Positions 44,156 to 50,772 of a stretch of DNA of 50,772 nt are shown piece after piece. Source of the DNA: Alkalibacterium iburiense (GTDB lineage Bacteria > Bacillota > Bacilli > Lactobacillales > Carnobacteriaceae_A); assembly GCF_039521845.1 (NCBI RefSeq), contig NZ_BAAACW010000103.1:1-50772 (forward strand), written 5' to 3'. Position 1 is the stretch's first letter, and each line of letters starts with the position of its first letter. The notes beneath the pieces were generated by a model. The model was not told the origin of the DNA, ran no database searches, and saw only the letters and a list, made by a program, of their open reading frames with translations. Position numbers and translations under genes: made by a program.

Positions 44156-44971
44156 TTAAATAACTGCTTGATCTAAGTATCCTTGCTCAATGGCTAGGGG
44201 CGTTCGGTTCCCAAGTGCCGAGTGGATTCTCTTCCGATTGTAGAAGGCTTCAATGTATTGAAATAATTCTCTATAAGCCGTATCGAAATCAGGATAATTC
44301 TTTTGATAAACTTCTTCCTTTTTTACGATAGAATGAAAGGATTCGATTACGGCATTATCGTGAGGACTCCCTTTCCGACTGAAACTATGACGAATCCCTT
44401 GTTTTTCCAGCGCAGATTCATACGCTTCGCTTGTGTACTGTGAACCAAGATCAGAATGGAGAATAAGGCCTTCGGCCGCACCGTATCGTTGGGTTGCCTT
44501 GGTTAAAGTATCTAAGACCAGATCTACAGTCATCTGTCGGCTAAATGACCAAATGGCTTTCCGTGAATATAAATCAAGGATCGTGGAGAGGTAACTCCAT
44601 TCATCTTTCCCTGTCCAAATGTAGGTAATATCCGTTACCCATATTTGGTTCAATCCAGTGGTAGAAAAATCTTGATTTAATAAGTTTACCCAATCGTCTG
44701 GCACAGGATCAGCGGACCTGTGTGGCCGCCATTTCTTTTGTGTAATGGACCGAATGCCCTGTTTATGCATCAGTTTTTGAACACGTTTGAGACTGCAGTC
44801 TTCGTTTTCTTGAGTAACCAAGATTGCATGAATTTTCGGGGCACCATACACACGCCCACTTGATTCCCATATGCGTTCAATTTTTTTGAGGATACGCCGA
44901 TTTTCACGCTCTCTATGCGATTCCTCGCGATTAACACGTTCATAAAAACTTGAGCGTGGAATATCAAACAA
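44156..44971 (-). CDS. IS3-family transposase OrfB (catalytic)
   Basis: The catalytic half of the IS3 transposase, at least 271 residues, with an HTH_21 segment and an rve integrase core. DDE residues are Asp in QIWVTDITYIW, Asp in LILHSDLGSQYTS, and Glu in NAVIESFHSIVKKEE. All are present. The frame is open further upstream (SHVHSKIDRDDFIFELNAIK) to the A6G site in orfA, so the active enzyme should be an OrfAB fusion made by -1 frameshifting. It has no strong ribosome-binding site of its own. Confidence 0.92.
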   Translation of the reverse strand: MFDIPRSSFYERVNREESHRERENRRILKKIERIWESSGRVYGAPKIHAILVTQENEDCSLKRVQKLMHKQGIRSITQKKWRPHRSADPVPDDWVNLLNQDFSTTGLNQIWVTDITYIWTGKDEWSYLSTILDLYSRKAIWSFSRQMTVDLVLDTLTKATQRYGAAEGLILHSDLGSQYTSEAYESALEKQGIRHSFSRKGSPHDNAVIESFHSIVKKEEVYQKNYPDFDTAYRELFQYIEAFYNRKRIHSALGNRTPLAIEQGYLDQAVI

Positions 44972-45039
44972 TTCCAGTGTTCGCTTTAAATTGATGTCGT
45001 CTTTGATTGCGTTGAGTTCGAAAATAAAGTCATCGCGGT

Positions 45040-45300
45040 CTATTTTTGAGTGAACATGGCTAAGACCTTTTTTAGGATATCATTGTCTGTCTTAAGACGG
45101 GCATTCTCTACTTTAATATTTTCGATATCTGCTTCAGAATACCCGGTTTTTTCATCTGTGGAATATTTTTTGATCCACCGATAAATGGTTTGTTCTGCTA
45201 TGCCATGTTCCTCACGTAAATTCTTTACTGAATGACCATTTTCGTACAAACTGACTAGCGTTTTCTTATAGTCGACATCATAGGTTCTTCGGTTTGACAT
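45040..45300 (-). CDS. IS3-family transposase OrfA (DNA-binding)
   Basis: 86 residues with a helix-turn-helix (NLREEHGIAEQTIYRWIKKY) and a leucine-zipper-like end (ENARLKTDNDILKKVLAM), the usual OrfA design for end recognition and multimerisation. Near its end the sequence A-AAA-AAG (45067-45073, minus strand) is a perfect -1 slippery heptamer in the OrfA frame. It allows OrfAB fusion. AAGGAGTG precedes the start. Confidence 0.92.
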   Translation of the reverse strand: MSNRRTYDVDYKKTLVSLYENGHSVKNLREEHGIAEQTIYRWIKKYSTDEKTGYSEADIENIKVENARLKTDNDILKKVLAMFTQK

Positions 45301-45348
45301 CGATAGACACTCCTTTTCGATAGTTTATATTCTATCAAAACGTGTCCA

Positions 45349-45696
45349 GGATTTCATACTAACATCACCTGGTTTTATCGTGTGGATATGCCAGAAGGGT
45401 ACAAGAACTTCTCCAAGACAAAACCTATGAAACTGAAGCATTTTGATGATGCACTTAACTGGTGGGAGAACCGAGAAGAGATCGAAGTGAACGGATTTCC
45501 AAAAGCAAAGAAGTATACTATAGACGAAATAATAGAAAGAAATTATAATATCGAACTTTGTGGATTGGCTCAGGAAGAAGAAGTGATTTTGGATCCTATG
45601 GATTTAATTCATGAGTATCAGGAAAGAAGAGAAGCTCTTAATGCAGAAATTGACAATGTTTTAGAACAGATTACTTCTATGCTTGGAGGTGATTAA
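45349..45696 (+). pseudogene. hsdM: Type I restriction methylase HsdM, C-terminal remnant
   Basis: The open frame begins exactly at the IS3 right end and encodes WFYRVDMPEGYKNFSKTKPM and the C-terminal helical tail (HEYQERREALNAEIDNVLEQ). This is the end of an N6-adenine methylase subunit. The catalytic NPPF/Y and SAM motifs are missing, and so is any hsdR. Translation from an internal ATG (45382) would give about 104 residues with no catalytic part. The stop abuts the hsdS start, the usual hsdM-hsdS junction. Confidence 0.85.
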
Positions 45697-47160
45697 ATGA
45701 ATGCAAAAGATCTGAAAGATAGTATCCTCCAACTTGCCATAAAGGGAAAACTTGTAGAACAACGTGAAGAAGAAGGTACTGCGAAAGAGTTATTAAAGAA
45801 GATTCAGGTTGAGAAAAAACAGCTTGTTAAGGAAGGAAAGATTAAAAAGTCCAAGGCTCTTTCTGAAATTAAAGATGATGAGATTCCATTTGATATTCCA
45901 GAGAACTGGGAATGGGTACGAGTAGGAGCTGTTGGATCATGGAGTGCAGGAGCCACACCTCTGAGATCAAATCCTGAATACTATGGTGGGAAGATACCAT
46001 GGTTAAAAACAGGAGATTTGAATGACGGGTACATAACTGAAGTACCAGAATTTATTACTGAGGAAGCTGTTAATAAAACTGCAGTCAGACTTAATCCTAT
46101 GGGTTCAGTACTGATGGCAATGTATGGAGCAACGATTGGTAAGCTTGGAATATTAAATATAGAAGCGACTACTAATCAAGCATGTTGTGCGTGCATACCT
46201 TATAGTATTGTTGACAATAAATTTCTGTTTTATTTTTTGAGGAGTCAGCGGAGCGTATATATTAAAATGGGAGCTGGTGGTGCTCAGCCTAACATTTCTA
46301 AAACAAAAATAGTCAATTCAATTATGCCTCTTCCTCCCTTAGAAGAACAAAAGCGTATCGTAGTAAAGATTGAAGAACTACTACCGTATGTAGACAAATA
46401 CGATGCAGCCTATTCTGAAGTGGAGGAGCTAAATAAAAAGTTCCCGGAAGATATGCAGAAGTCTATCTTGCAATATGCTGTACAAGGTAAGCTCGTTGAA
46501 CAACGAGAAGAAGATGGAACAGCTGAGGACCTCTTCAATCAGATTCAAGAAGAGAAGAAAAAGATGATTAAGGAGGGTAAGATTAAGAAAACCAAGAAAC
46601 TTCCGGAAATTACTGACGATGAGATCCCATATGATATTCCCGATAGTTGGAAGTGGGTTAGGTTTACTGATATTTTTAAAATTAATCCAAGAAATAATGT
46701 TAGTGATGAGTTAGGAGTATCGTTTATACCGATGGCTTTGATTGATGATGGATATCTAAGTAATTTTGCATATGAAGTTAGACCGTGGGGGGATATTAAG
46801 AAAGGCTATACACATTTTCAAGATGGAGATATTGTAATGGCTAAGATTACTCCATGTTTTCAAAATTTAAAGTCAGCTCTAATGATGAATCTTGAAAATG
46901 GAATCGGTGCAGGGACAACAGAACTTCATGTACTAAGATCGTACAGTAACATTTGTAGAGAGTTTTTTATGTGGTTTATTAAAAGCCCAATTTTTGTTTC
47001 TACATGTGAAAAAAATATGACAGGTACTGCAGGACAAAAAAGGGTTCCAACAGATGTGCTTAAGAGTTACGTAGTACCTCTCCCCCCGAGCGCAGAACAA
47101 AAACGAATCGTAGCAAAGATTGAAGAACTATTGTTCTATACCCAACGATTAGTTAAGTAG
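45697..47160 (+). CDS. hsdS: Type I restriction-modification specificity subunit HsdS
   Basis: A 487-aa DNA-recognition subunit with two target recognition domains. The protein is an internal tandem duplication. SILQLAIKGKLVEQREEEGT at about 10-29 is repeated as SILQYAVQGKLVEQREEDGT at about 256-275, and EIPFDIPENWEWVR as EIPYDIPDSWKWVR. PLPPLEEQKRIVVKIEELL closes the first half and PLPPSAEQKRIVAKIEELL the second. The halves differ in TRD1 (about 75-210) and TRD2 (about 325-460), so the DNA target should be bipartite. AGGTG precedes ATG 45697. Its methylase and nuclease partners are absent or truncated here, so on its own it is probably non-functional unless it pairs with a methylase encoded elsewhere. 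Confidence 0.93.
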   Translation: MNAKDLKDSILQLAIKGKLVEQREEEGTAKELLKKIQVEKKQLVKEGKIKKSKALSEIKDDEIPFDIPENWEWVRVGAVGSWSAGATPLRSNPEYYGGKIPWLKTGDLNDGYITEVPEFITEEAVNKTAVRLNPMGSVLMAMYGATIGKLGILNIEATTNQACCACIPYSIVDNKFLFYFLRSQRSVYIKMGAGGAQPNISKTKIVNSIMPLPPLEEQKRIVVKIEELLPYVDKYDAAYSEVEELNKKFPEDMQKSILQYAVQGKLVEQREEDGTAEDLFNQIQEEKKKMIKEGKIKKTKKLPEITDDEIPYDIPDSWKWVRFTDIFKINPRNNVSDELGVSFIPMALIDDGYLSNFAYEVRPWGDIKKGYTHFQDGDIVMAKITPCFQNLKSALMMNLENGIGAGTTELHVLRSYSNICREFFMWFIKSPIFVSTCEKNMTGTAGQKRVPTDVLKSYVVPLPPSAEQKRIVAKIEELLFYTQRLVK

Positions 47161-47186
47161 TATAAGTAAATGCTGAGGAGGTTGTA

Positions 47187-47939
47187 ATGGAGACTGATGA
47201 AATTGATAACTCGTTTATAGCCCATGCTGCTGATATTCTGGGAGATACAAGTCATGGATTGAGTGGATCTCAAATAGTGAAATATTGCAACACATATGCA
47301 GTTGATTTTGATGTAAGAATCCCTATAATAAGCTCAGACTTTGGAAAATTTGGAAGTGTAGTACCGAATAAACGAACAGCACTATATAAAAACTTAGCAG
47401 AGTTCGATGGTAAACAGCAATTTGTAATAATTAAAGAACTCTGTGAGTTGACGATGTTTAAAGATAATGAAGAAGTAGCAAAATTAAAATCAAATCTTTA
47501 CAGGCGGTTTAGTAAATTTGCAGTTCGCGGTAACTATACGGAAGAGTATCAACCCACTGGCTGGGAAAGGGTTGATCGATCTATAGATGAGATGAGAAGT
47601 AGACTAGAATTCGCTTCTACAGAGGAGCAATTTCAAGCCATAGGAATGATAGGACGAGAGACGCTAATAACAATTGCTCAACAAGTTTTTGATCCTGAAA
47701 AACACACTACTTTAGATGGTGTAGAGACAAGTACAACAGATGCAAAACGTATGTTGGAAGCTTTTCTAAGATATGAATTAAGAGATAGTTCAGAGAAAGC
47801 TCGAAAGTATGCAAGAGCTTCTGTAGACCTCGGGAATCAGCTAACTCATGACAGAGGAGCATCTAAAAAGAAAGCAACTTTATGTTTGATTTCAGTTAGT
47901 TCAATTGCCTCAATGATTAAAACATTAGATGAAGGCTAG
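47187..47939 (+). CDS. Unrecognised 250-aa protein downstream of hsdS
   Basis: I do not recognise a characterised family. The N-terminal half (LGDTSHGLSGSQIVKYCNTY, then GSVVPNKRTALYKNLAEF) looks like a small helical domain. The C-terminal half is helical and ends YARASVDLGNQLTHDRGASK followed by a hydrophobic helix. The N-x-L-T-H-x-R stretch recalls HEPN-like or abortive-infection-associated C termini, but this is only a resemblance. AGGAGG precedes ATG 47187, 26 bases after hsdS, so it was probably cotranscribed with the restriction genes. That supports, without proving, a defence-related role. Confidence 0.5.
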   Translation: METDEIDNSFIAHAADILGDTSHGLSGSQIVKYCNTYAVDFDVRIPIISSDFGKFGSVVPNKRTALYKNLAEFDGKQQFVIIKELCELTMFKDNEEVAKLKSNLYRRFSKFAVRGNYTEEYQPTGWERVDRSIDEMRSRLEFASTEEQFQAIGMIGRETLITIAQQVFDPEKHTTLDGVETSTTDAKRMLEAFLRYELRDSSEKARKYARASVDLGNQLTHDRGASKKKATLCLISVSSIASMIKTLDEG

Positions 47940-48087
47940 GTAAATACATTAAGATAGTAGACCCCTAGCATTATAAATACTACTATAAAAAACTTTGAAA
48001 AGACTTTTAAGACAGTAAGTAACGTTTCTAGTTCATACAATAGCAATAATAAAGTTGAAATACGTATAGATAAAAGGAGGAAGACAA

Positions 48088-48372
48088 ATGGGAATATTTG
48101 ATATTTTCAAGAGTAAGGACTCAGAAGATAAAGATGTATACACTGGTGAAACATCACCTTGTCCCAATTGTGGAACACCGTTGATTAAGAGATATGTATA
48201 CAGTGAAATGTATTGTACTAACTGTCGGTATGGATTAGATGATTACGAAGATGCTGTAGAAGACGAAGAGACATTAAGTGTCTACGATGCTGCTGAAATA
48301 TGGGCATCAAATGGTAAGGACGAGGATTATACTTTTGGATATACTGAATCAGAATTAGAAGATGCATTATAA
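48088..48372 (+). CDS. Small acidic zinc-ribbon protein
   Basis: A 94-aa protein. An N-terminal GIFDIFKSKDSEDKD segment is followed by a four-Cys zinc ribbon, CPNCGTPL (two Cys) and CTNCRYGL (two Cys) 18 residues apart. An acidic tail (DDYEDAVEDEETLSVYDAAE) ends the protein. The function is unknown. AAAGGAGGAAG precedes ATG 48088. The next gene starts 39 bases after its stop, and both are codirectional with hsdS, so they probably form a pair. Confidence 0.6.
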   Translation: MGIFDIFKSKDSEDKDVYTGETSPCPNCGTPLIKRYVYSEMYCTNCRYGLDDYEDAVEDEETLSVYDAAEIWASNGKDEDYTFGYTESELEDAL

Positions 48373-48411
48373 AGAATGTATCAACTTAGAAAATTATCAG
48401 GAGATGAAGAG

Positions 48412-48777
48412 ATGGAAAAAGTAGTTTCAAAGATAGTTGGTTTTGGAGTGCCAGGTTTATTATTACTTACGGCAATGGGAGCAACCGGACTAACAGGAGC
48501 AGCTGCTTTCACTGCATCTCTGGCTACTCTAGGACCGGGTGGAATGATTGGAGGCTTAATTAGCTTAGGAGTACTTGCTTTTATGTCAGATGCTATTGCT
48601 GAATTTGGATTTAACCACATCTTTTCTGCAGTAGTGAAAGAATTGTACAAACGTGGAGAAACCAAAGAAACCATTCTAGCTAAAATCGCTAAATATCCTG
48701 TATCAAAGTCATTGAAAAGGAAGCTTATAGAGCTAATAGAGAAAGAGGAAAATACACCTGGAGATGACAGTGAATAA
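48412..48777 (+). CDS. Small Gly/Ala-rich hydrophobic membrane protein
   Basis: A protein of 121 residues. A long hydrophobic region (GVPGLLLLTAMGATGLTGAA, then a GPGGMIGGLISLGVLAF stretch) could form two membrane helices or a glycine-zipper hairpin. A basic, charged C-terminal helix region follows (KYPVSKSLKRKLIELIEKEE). ATG 48412 is eight bases after AGGAG; the ATG at 48376 would add 12 residues and has no good site. The composition resembles small pore-forming or membrane-inserting proteins, but no family is recognised. It is linked to the zinc-ribbon gene upstream. Confidence 0.55.
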   Translation: MEKVVSKIVGFGVPGLLLLTAMGATGLTGAAAFTASLATLGPGGMIGGLISLGVLAFMSDAIAEFGFNHIFSAVVKELYKRGETKETILAKIAKYPVSKSLKRKLIELIEKEENTPGDDSE

Positions 48778-48873
48778 ATTTGTAAGAAATATTTGATAAT
48801 ATCTGTAGAAGAATATGTAGTATGGCAAGTACTGCTTCAATATAATTGTCTTGTACGTACTATCATCTCCACA

Positions 48874-48896
48874 CATATTGAGACCGTAGTTCTGTT
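48874..48896. repeat. 23-bp direct repeat, copy 1
   Basis: CATATTGAGACCGT(A)GTTCT(G)TT. It recurs at 49845-49867 with two differences. The two copies flank the XRE regulator gene and are about 970 bases apart. Confidence 0.7.
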
Positions 48897-48928
48897 GACT
48901 AAAGTATAGTACTAGTAAATTATTTTTC

Positions 48929-49060
48929 GTGGATGAAAGATGTGATCGAGGGTTTCTGTATGATGAAAATGAAGCATCCTACATTAGAATATCGATTGCA
49001 GGAATAAAATTAAATCAATCTGCTCAAAATCCGATTATATATCTTAATCCACAGAGATGA
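48929..49060 (+). pseudogene. Possible alpha/beta-hydrolase N-terminal fragment
   Basis: An open stretch of 43 codons encoding DERCDRGFLYDENEASYIRI, then SIAGIKLNQSAQNPIIYLN. The order (Cys, short strand, acidic segment, IRISIAGIK, NPIIYLN) resembles the region just before the oxyanion GGPG loop of S33-type alpha/beta hydrolases. Here the frame stops right where that loop should be. No start codon with a ribosome-binding site is visible. The identification is tentative. Confidence 0.3.
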
Positions 49061-49176
49061 AATTTTGTTTTTAGTGTAAATACCCTTTAAACATGCGAAT
49101 GTTACTATGCGTTGCTTGTGGCAACACCTCTTTTGACTATAAAATAGAGCCATCAAAAACAAGGAGGTATAAGATT

Positions 49177-49710
49177 ATGCTGGGTGAAAACATAAAAAAA
49201 CTGAGAAAGTCGAAAGGACTATCTCAGGAAGAGCTATCAATTAAATTGAATGTGGTAAGGCAGACTGTATCAAAATGGGAGAACGGTTTATCCGTTCCGG
49301 ATTCGAGTATGCTTATTTCATTAGCGGAAGAATTGGATACTTTTGTAAGTGAATTACTTGGAGAACCAGTAACGGCTCCAGCTACAGATGACTTAAAAAC
49401 AATTTCTGAAAAACTGGAGGTTATTAACCTACAGCTTGCAAAGAGAAGTATGACAAAAGTTAAAACTACTCGCTGGGTACTCATCTTAGTATGTGTACTG
49501 ATTGTAATGGTTTTCGTTGCTCTTGCAGTTATAAATGGATCTTATTTAGGTTGGAATTACAATAATCCCGAATTAGCCGTTGCTGGAACAATCCTGCATG
49601 GATTTGAATTTGTTTTTGTCAGGGTTGCACCTATTGCCTTTCTGTCTTCTGTTGTAGGAATAATTATGACATATAAAAAAAGATATAACTCCAGTTTGAT
49701 ATGTGAATAG
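49177..49710 (+). CDS. XRE-family regulator with C-terminal membrane helices
   Basis: A 177-aa protein. The helix-turn-helix domain (about 1-60: ENIKKLRKSKGLSQEELSIK, then VVRQTVSKWENG) is followed by a linker and two or three hydrophobic segments (WVLILVCVLIVMVFVALAVI, then VRVAPIAFLSSVVGIIM). This is the common membrane-tethered Cro/CI-like design in Firmicutes. AAGGAGG (49161-49167) gives a good start at ATG 49177; an earlier ATG at 49093 has no such site. The target is unknown. It is flanked by the 23-bp repeats. Confidence 0.85.
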   Translation: MLGENIKKLRKSKGLSQEELSIKLNVVRQTVSKWENGLSVPDSSMLISLAEELDTFVSELLGEPVTAPATDDLKTISEKLEVINLQLAKRSMTKVKTTRWVLILVCVLIVMVFVALAVINGSYLGWNYNNPELAVAGTILHGFEFVFVRVAPIAFLSSVVGIIMTYKKRYNSSLICE

Positions 49711-49844
49711 GAACTCTGGGAAAGTCCTATTTATTTGCGCGAGCAATAGAACAACTCAACACATTAGTCGGCTCGACATACCCATTCTAGGGAAAAACTA
49801 CTTCCGCAGTGGACTTGAACAGGTTATTCCTTAAAGAACCGAGT

Positions 49845-49867
49845 CATATTGAGACCGTCGTTCTCTT
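49845..49867. repeat. 23-bp direct repeat, copy 2
   Basis: CATATTGAGACCGT(C)GTTCT(C)TT. It is the second copy of the repeat at 48874-48896, located after the XRE regulator gene and just before a terminator. The 286-base gap around it contains no intact gene. Confidence 0.7.
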
Positions 49868-49888
49868 CGATAGACTATAAATAAAATA

Positions 49889-49929
49889 ACTCTAGAAATT
49901 GAGCGGATATCATTTCTAGAGTCTCTTTT
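49889..49929 (+). terminator. Rho-independent terminator before NUDIX gene
   Basis: Perfect 11-bp stem ACTCTAGAAAT / ATTTCTAGAGT, then CTCTTTTT. It closes the XRE transcript. Confidence 0.88.
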
Positions 49930-49995
49930 TATTTAAATTAAATAGTAATATTTCCAAATTAACAAATACAAAACGTAGATGGAGATGGGTTAGAG

Positions 49996-50394
49996 ATGAA
50001 CATATTCACTCGAGTTATAGTGAAAGATGAAGCAGGGGCTGTTCTAGTAATACAAGACAGAGAAAAGAGCTGGAATTTTCCAGGTGGAAAGTTAGAAGAA
50101 GGAGAAACACCCGAAGCCTGTGCAAAACGTGAAACGATGGAAGAAATTGGACTAAAAATTGAAAACCTATCTGGTATCTATCAGGGGCATTTTATATTTA
50201 ATAGTATAGAATGGAAAGGATACTTCTACTTTGCTGAATCTGTTAGCGGAAAAGCTTTCATAAATGAGCCTGATAAGATTAAAGGCTTAAAATACATACA
50301 AAATTCTGAGGAAGTAAACTTCCCAGCTGAATTATCCACTTGTATTCGTGGCGTGTTTACTCATCAAAGTATAATACAGAAAAAAATCAAATAG
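49996..50394 (+). CDS. NUDIX-family hydrolase
   Basis: A 132-aa single-domain pyrophosphohydrolase. The complete Nudix box is present: GGKLEEGETPEACAKRETME followed by EIG (pattern Gx5Ex7REUxEExGU). It begins with the usual beta strand RVIVKDEAGAVLVIQD. Substrates in this family range from 8-oxo-dGTP to nucleotide sugars and cannot be told here. GGAGATGGG precedes ATG 49996. It is monocistronic, as a terminator lies upstream and the next gene is on the other strand. Confidence 0.9.
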   Translation: MNIFTRVIVKDEAGAVLVIQDREKSWNFPGGKLEEGETPEACAKRETMEEIGLKIENLSGIYQGHFIFNSIEWKGYFYFAESVSGKAFINEPDKIKGLKYIQNSEEVNFPAELSTCIRGVFTHQSIIQKKIK

Positions 50395-50480
50395 AATAAG
50401 TCTTTAAAAAAGTAATGATATACAAGACGATAGAAATGGTTATGAAGAGGTTACATTTTAGTTGAAAAGCACACATTTAA

Positions 50481-50675
50481 CTATTTCTTAAATGATTTTT
50501 TTCGAGTTTCTTTAATTTCATCAAGGTAGGACATGAATACCCATGAAAAAACATTACATAGAATAACAAATAAGATTAAAGATGTTTCCTCAGATAGATT
50601 TAAGATTATGATGACAACGAGCAACCAGATCACTACAAATGTAAATAAATATGCCACATGTTTTTTCAACTTCAT
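50481..50675 (-). CDS. Small two-helix membrane protein
   Basis: 64 residues with two hydrophobic segments (VAYLFTFVVIWLLVVIIIL and LILFVILCNVFSWVFMSYL) and basic ends (MKLKKH and KETRKKSFKK). The perfect ribosome-binding site AGGAGGGG lies seven bases before the start on the minus strand, which argues that this is a real gene despite its size. The function is unknown. Confidence 0.7.
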   Translation of the reverse strand: MKLKKHVAYLFTFVVIWLLVVIIILNLSEETSLILFVILCNVFSWVFMSYLDEIKETRKKSFKK

Positions 50676-50772
50676 TCTAACCCCTCCTAATGATTAAATG
50701 TTAGTGTCAATACTTTCTTTTAATAATTGCTTACAATGGTTGTTATATCAAGAAAAAACAAAAAAACACTTG

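Larger units (their letters stand above)
43997..45348 (-). mobile_element. IS3-family insertion sequence (IS150-like)
   Basis: A 1352-bp element. The ends begin TGGACACGATTTAAGAGAAT (left) and, read inward from the right, TGGACACGTTTTGATAGAAT. The TG...CA ends, orfA/orfB layout and A6G frameshift site are typical of IS3. The flanks TATCT and GGATT are not duplicates, and two unrelated truncated genes abut the element, so a deletion or recombination happened after or during insertion. Confidence 0.92.
48778..49176. other. Intergenic stretch before XRE regulator
   Basis: Nearly 400 bases without an intact gene. It holds the first copy of a 23-bp repeat (48874-48896) and a short open frame that looks like a worn alpha/beta-hydrolase fragment (48929-49060). 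No convincing terminator or promoter was found. Confidence 0.5.

Noticed and set aside
49093..49176. Longer XRE protein starting at ATG 49093 with a CVAC segment
   Set aside because: There is no ribosome-binding site there, while AAGGAGG sits correctly before ATG 49177, where the helix-turn-helix family normally begins.
49703..49834. 43-codon open stretch after the XRE gene (SRLDIPILGKNYFRSG)
   Set aside because: It starts inside the XRE gene end, with no ribosome-binding site and no family I can name. It may be a gene remnant but the evidence is too thin.
48874..49867. Repeat pair considered as a CRISPR remnant
   Set aside because: There are only two copies almost 1 kb apart, with no regular spacing, no spacers and no cas genes.

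Overview
The window is a low-GC Gram-positive chromosome segment. Several points suggest Lactobacillales, probably close to Carnobacteriaceae or Enterococcaceae: the core block pcrA-ligA-camS-gatCAB-dagK, a PBP5-like low-affinity penicillin-binding protein, an LtaS-type lipoteichoic acid synthase, strong AGGAGG ribosome-binding sites, and TTGACA-17-TATAAT promoters. The genus cannot be fixed from sequence reading alone. I saw no rRNA, tRNA or CRISPR array.

Layout. 1-2.9 kb: a short single-stranded DNA-binding protein and a YclJ/YclK-like two-component pair. 3.0-4.7 kb: an apparently intact IS1634-type insertion sequence. 4.8-8.3 kb: LtaS-like LTA synthase and an RlmI-type rRNA methyltransferase. 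8.4-13.8 kb: a dead ABC-transporter operon. Its ATPase gene is split by a 1634-bp IS5/IS1182-like element with a 6-bp target duplication, and its large coiled-coil FtsX-type permease has a one-base frameshift near the C terminus. The IS transposase is itself frameshifted. 13.9-23.7 kb: thioredoxin-like protein, two TIM-barrel proteins of unknown function, a Gfo/Idh/MocA oxidoreductase, a membrane-anchored glucosaminidase that appears to start at CTG, PBP5-like transpeptidase, CNNM/CBS protein, UPF0316 membrane protein, a divergent PurK-like ATP-grasp enzyme and a GntR regulator. 23.9-33.7 kb: the conserved housekeeping block pcrA, ligA, camS, gatC, gatA, gatB, dagK. 33.8-38.4 kb: an AraC regulator divergent from a heterodimeric ABC exporter with one degenerate ATP site. 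38.5-39.8 kb: an RlmCD-type 23S rRNA methyltransferase.

From 39.8 kb the character changes. There is a roughly 1-kb AT-rich gene-poor stretch, then accessory genes, IS elements and gene fragments. The most interesting part is 40.7-43.8 kb: a consensus promoter, a DUF2294 gene that seems to start at AUA, a structured RNA with a terminator hairpin, an SbtA-type sodium-dependent bicarbonate permease, a PII-like SbtB-type protein and a DUF6671 double-zinc-ribbon protein. I read this as a candidate inorganic-carbon uptake and sensing cassette in a heterotroph. The RNA could act as an attenuator between the first and second genes.

At 43.9-48.8 kb an IS3-family element joins the truncated start of a lipoprotein gene to the truncated end of a type I methylase gene (hsdM), with no target duplication. 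This is the footprint of an IS-linked deletion that left an orphan hsdS. Downstream of hsdS are an unrecognised 250-aa protein, a small zinc-ribbon protein and a small hydrophobic membrane protein, a plausible but unproven defence-associated group. The last 2 kb hold a possible alpha/beta-hydrolase remnant, a membrane-anchored XRE regulator flanked by two copies of a 23-bp repeat, a NUDIX hydrolase and a small two-helix membrane protein.
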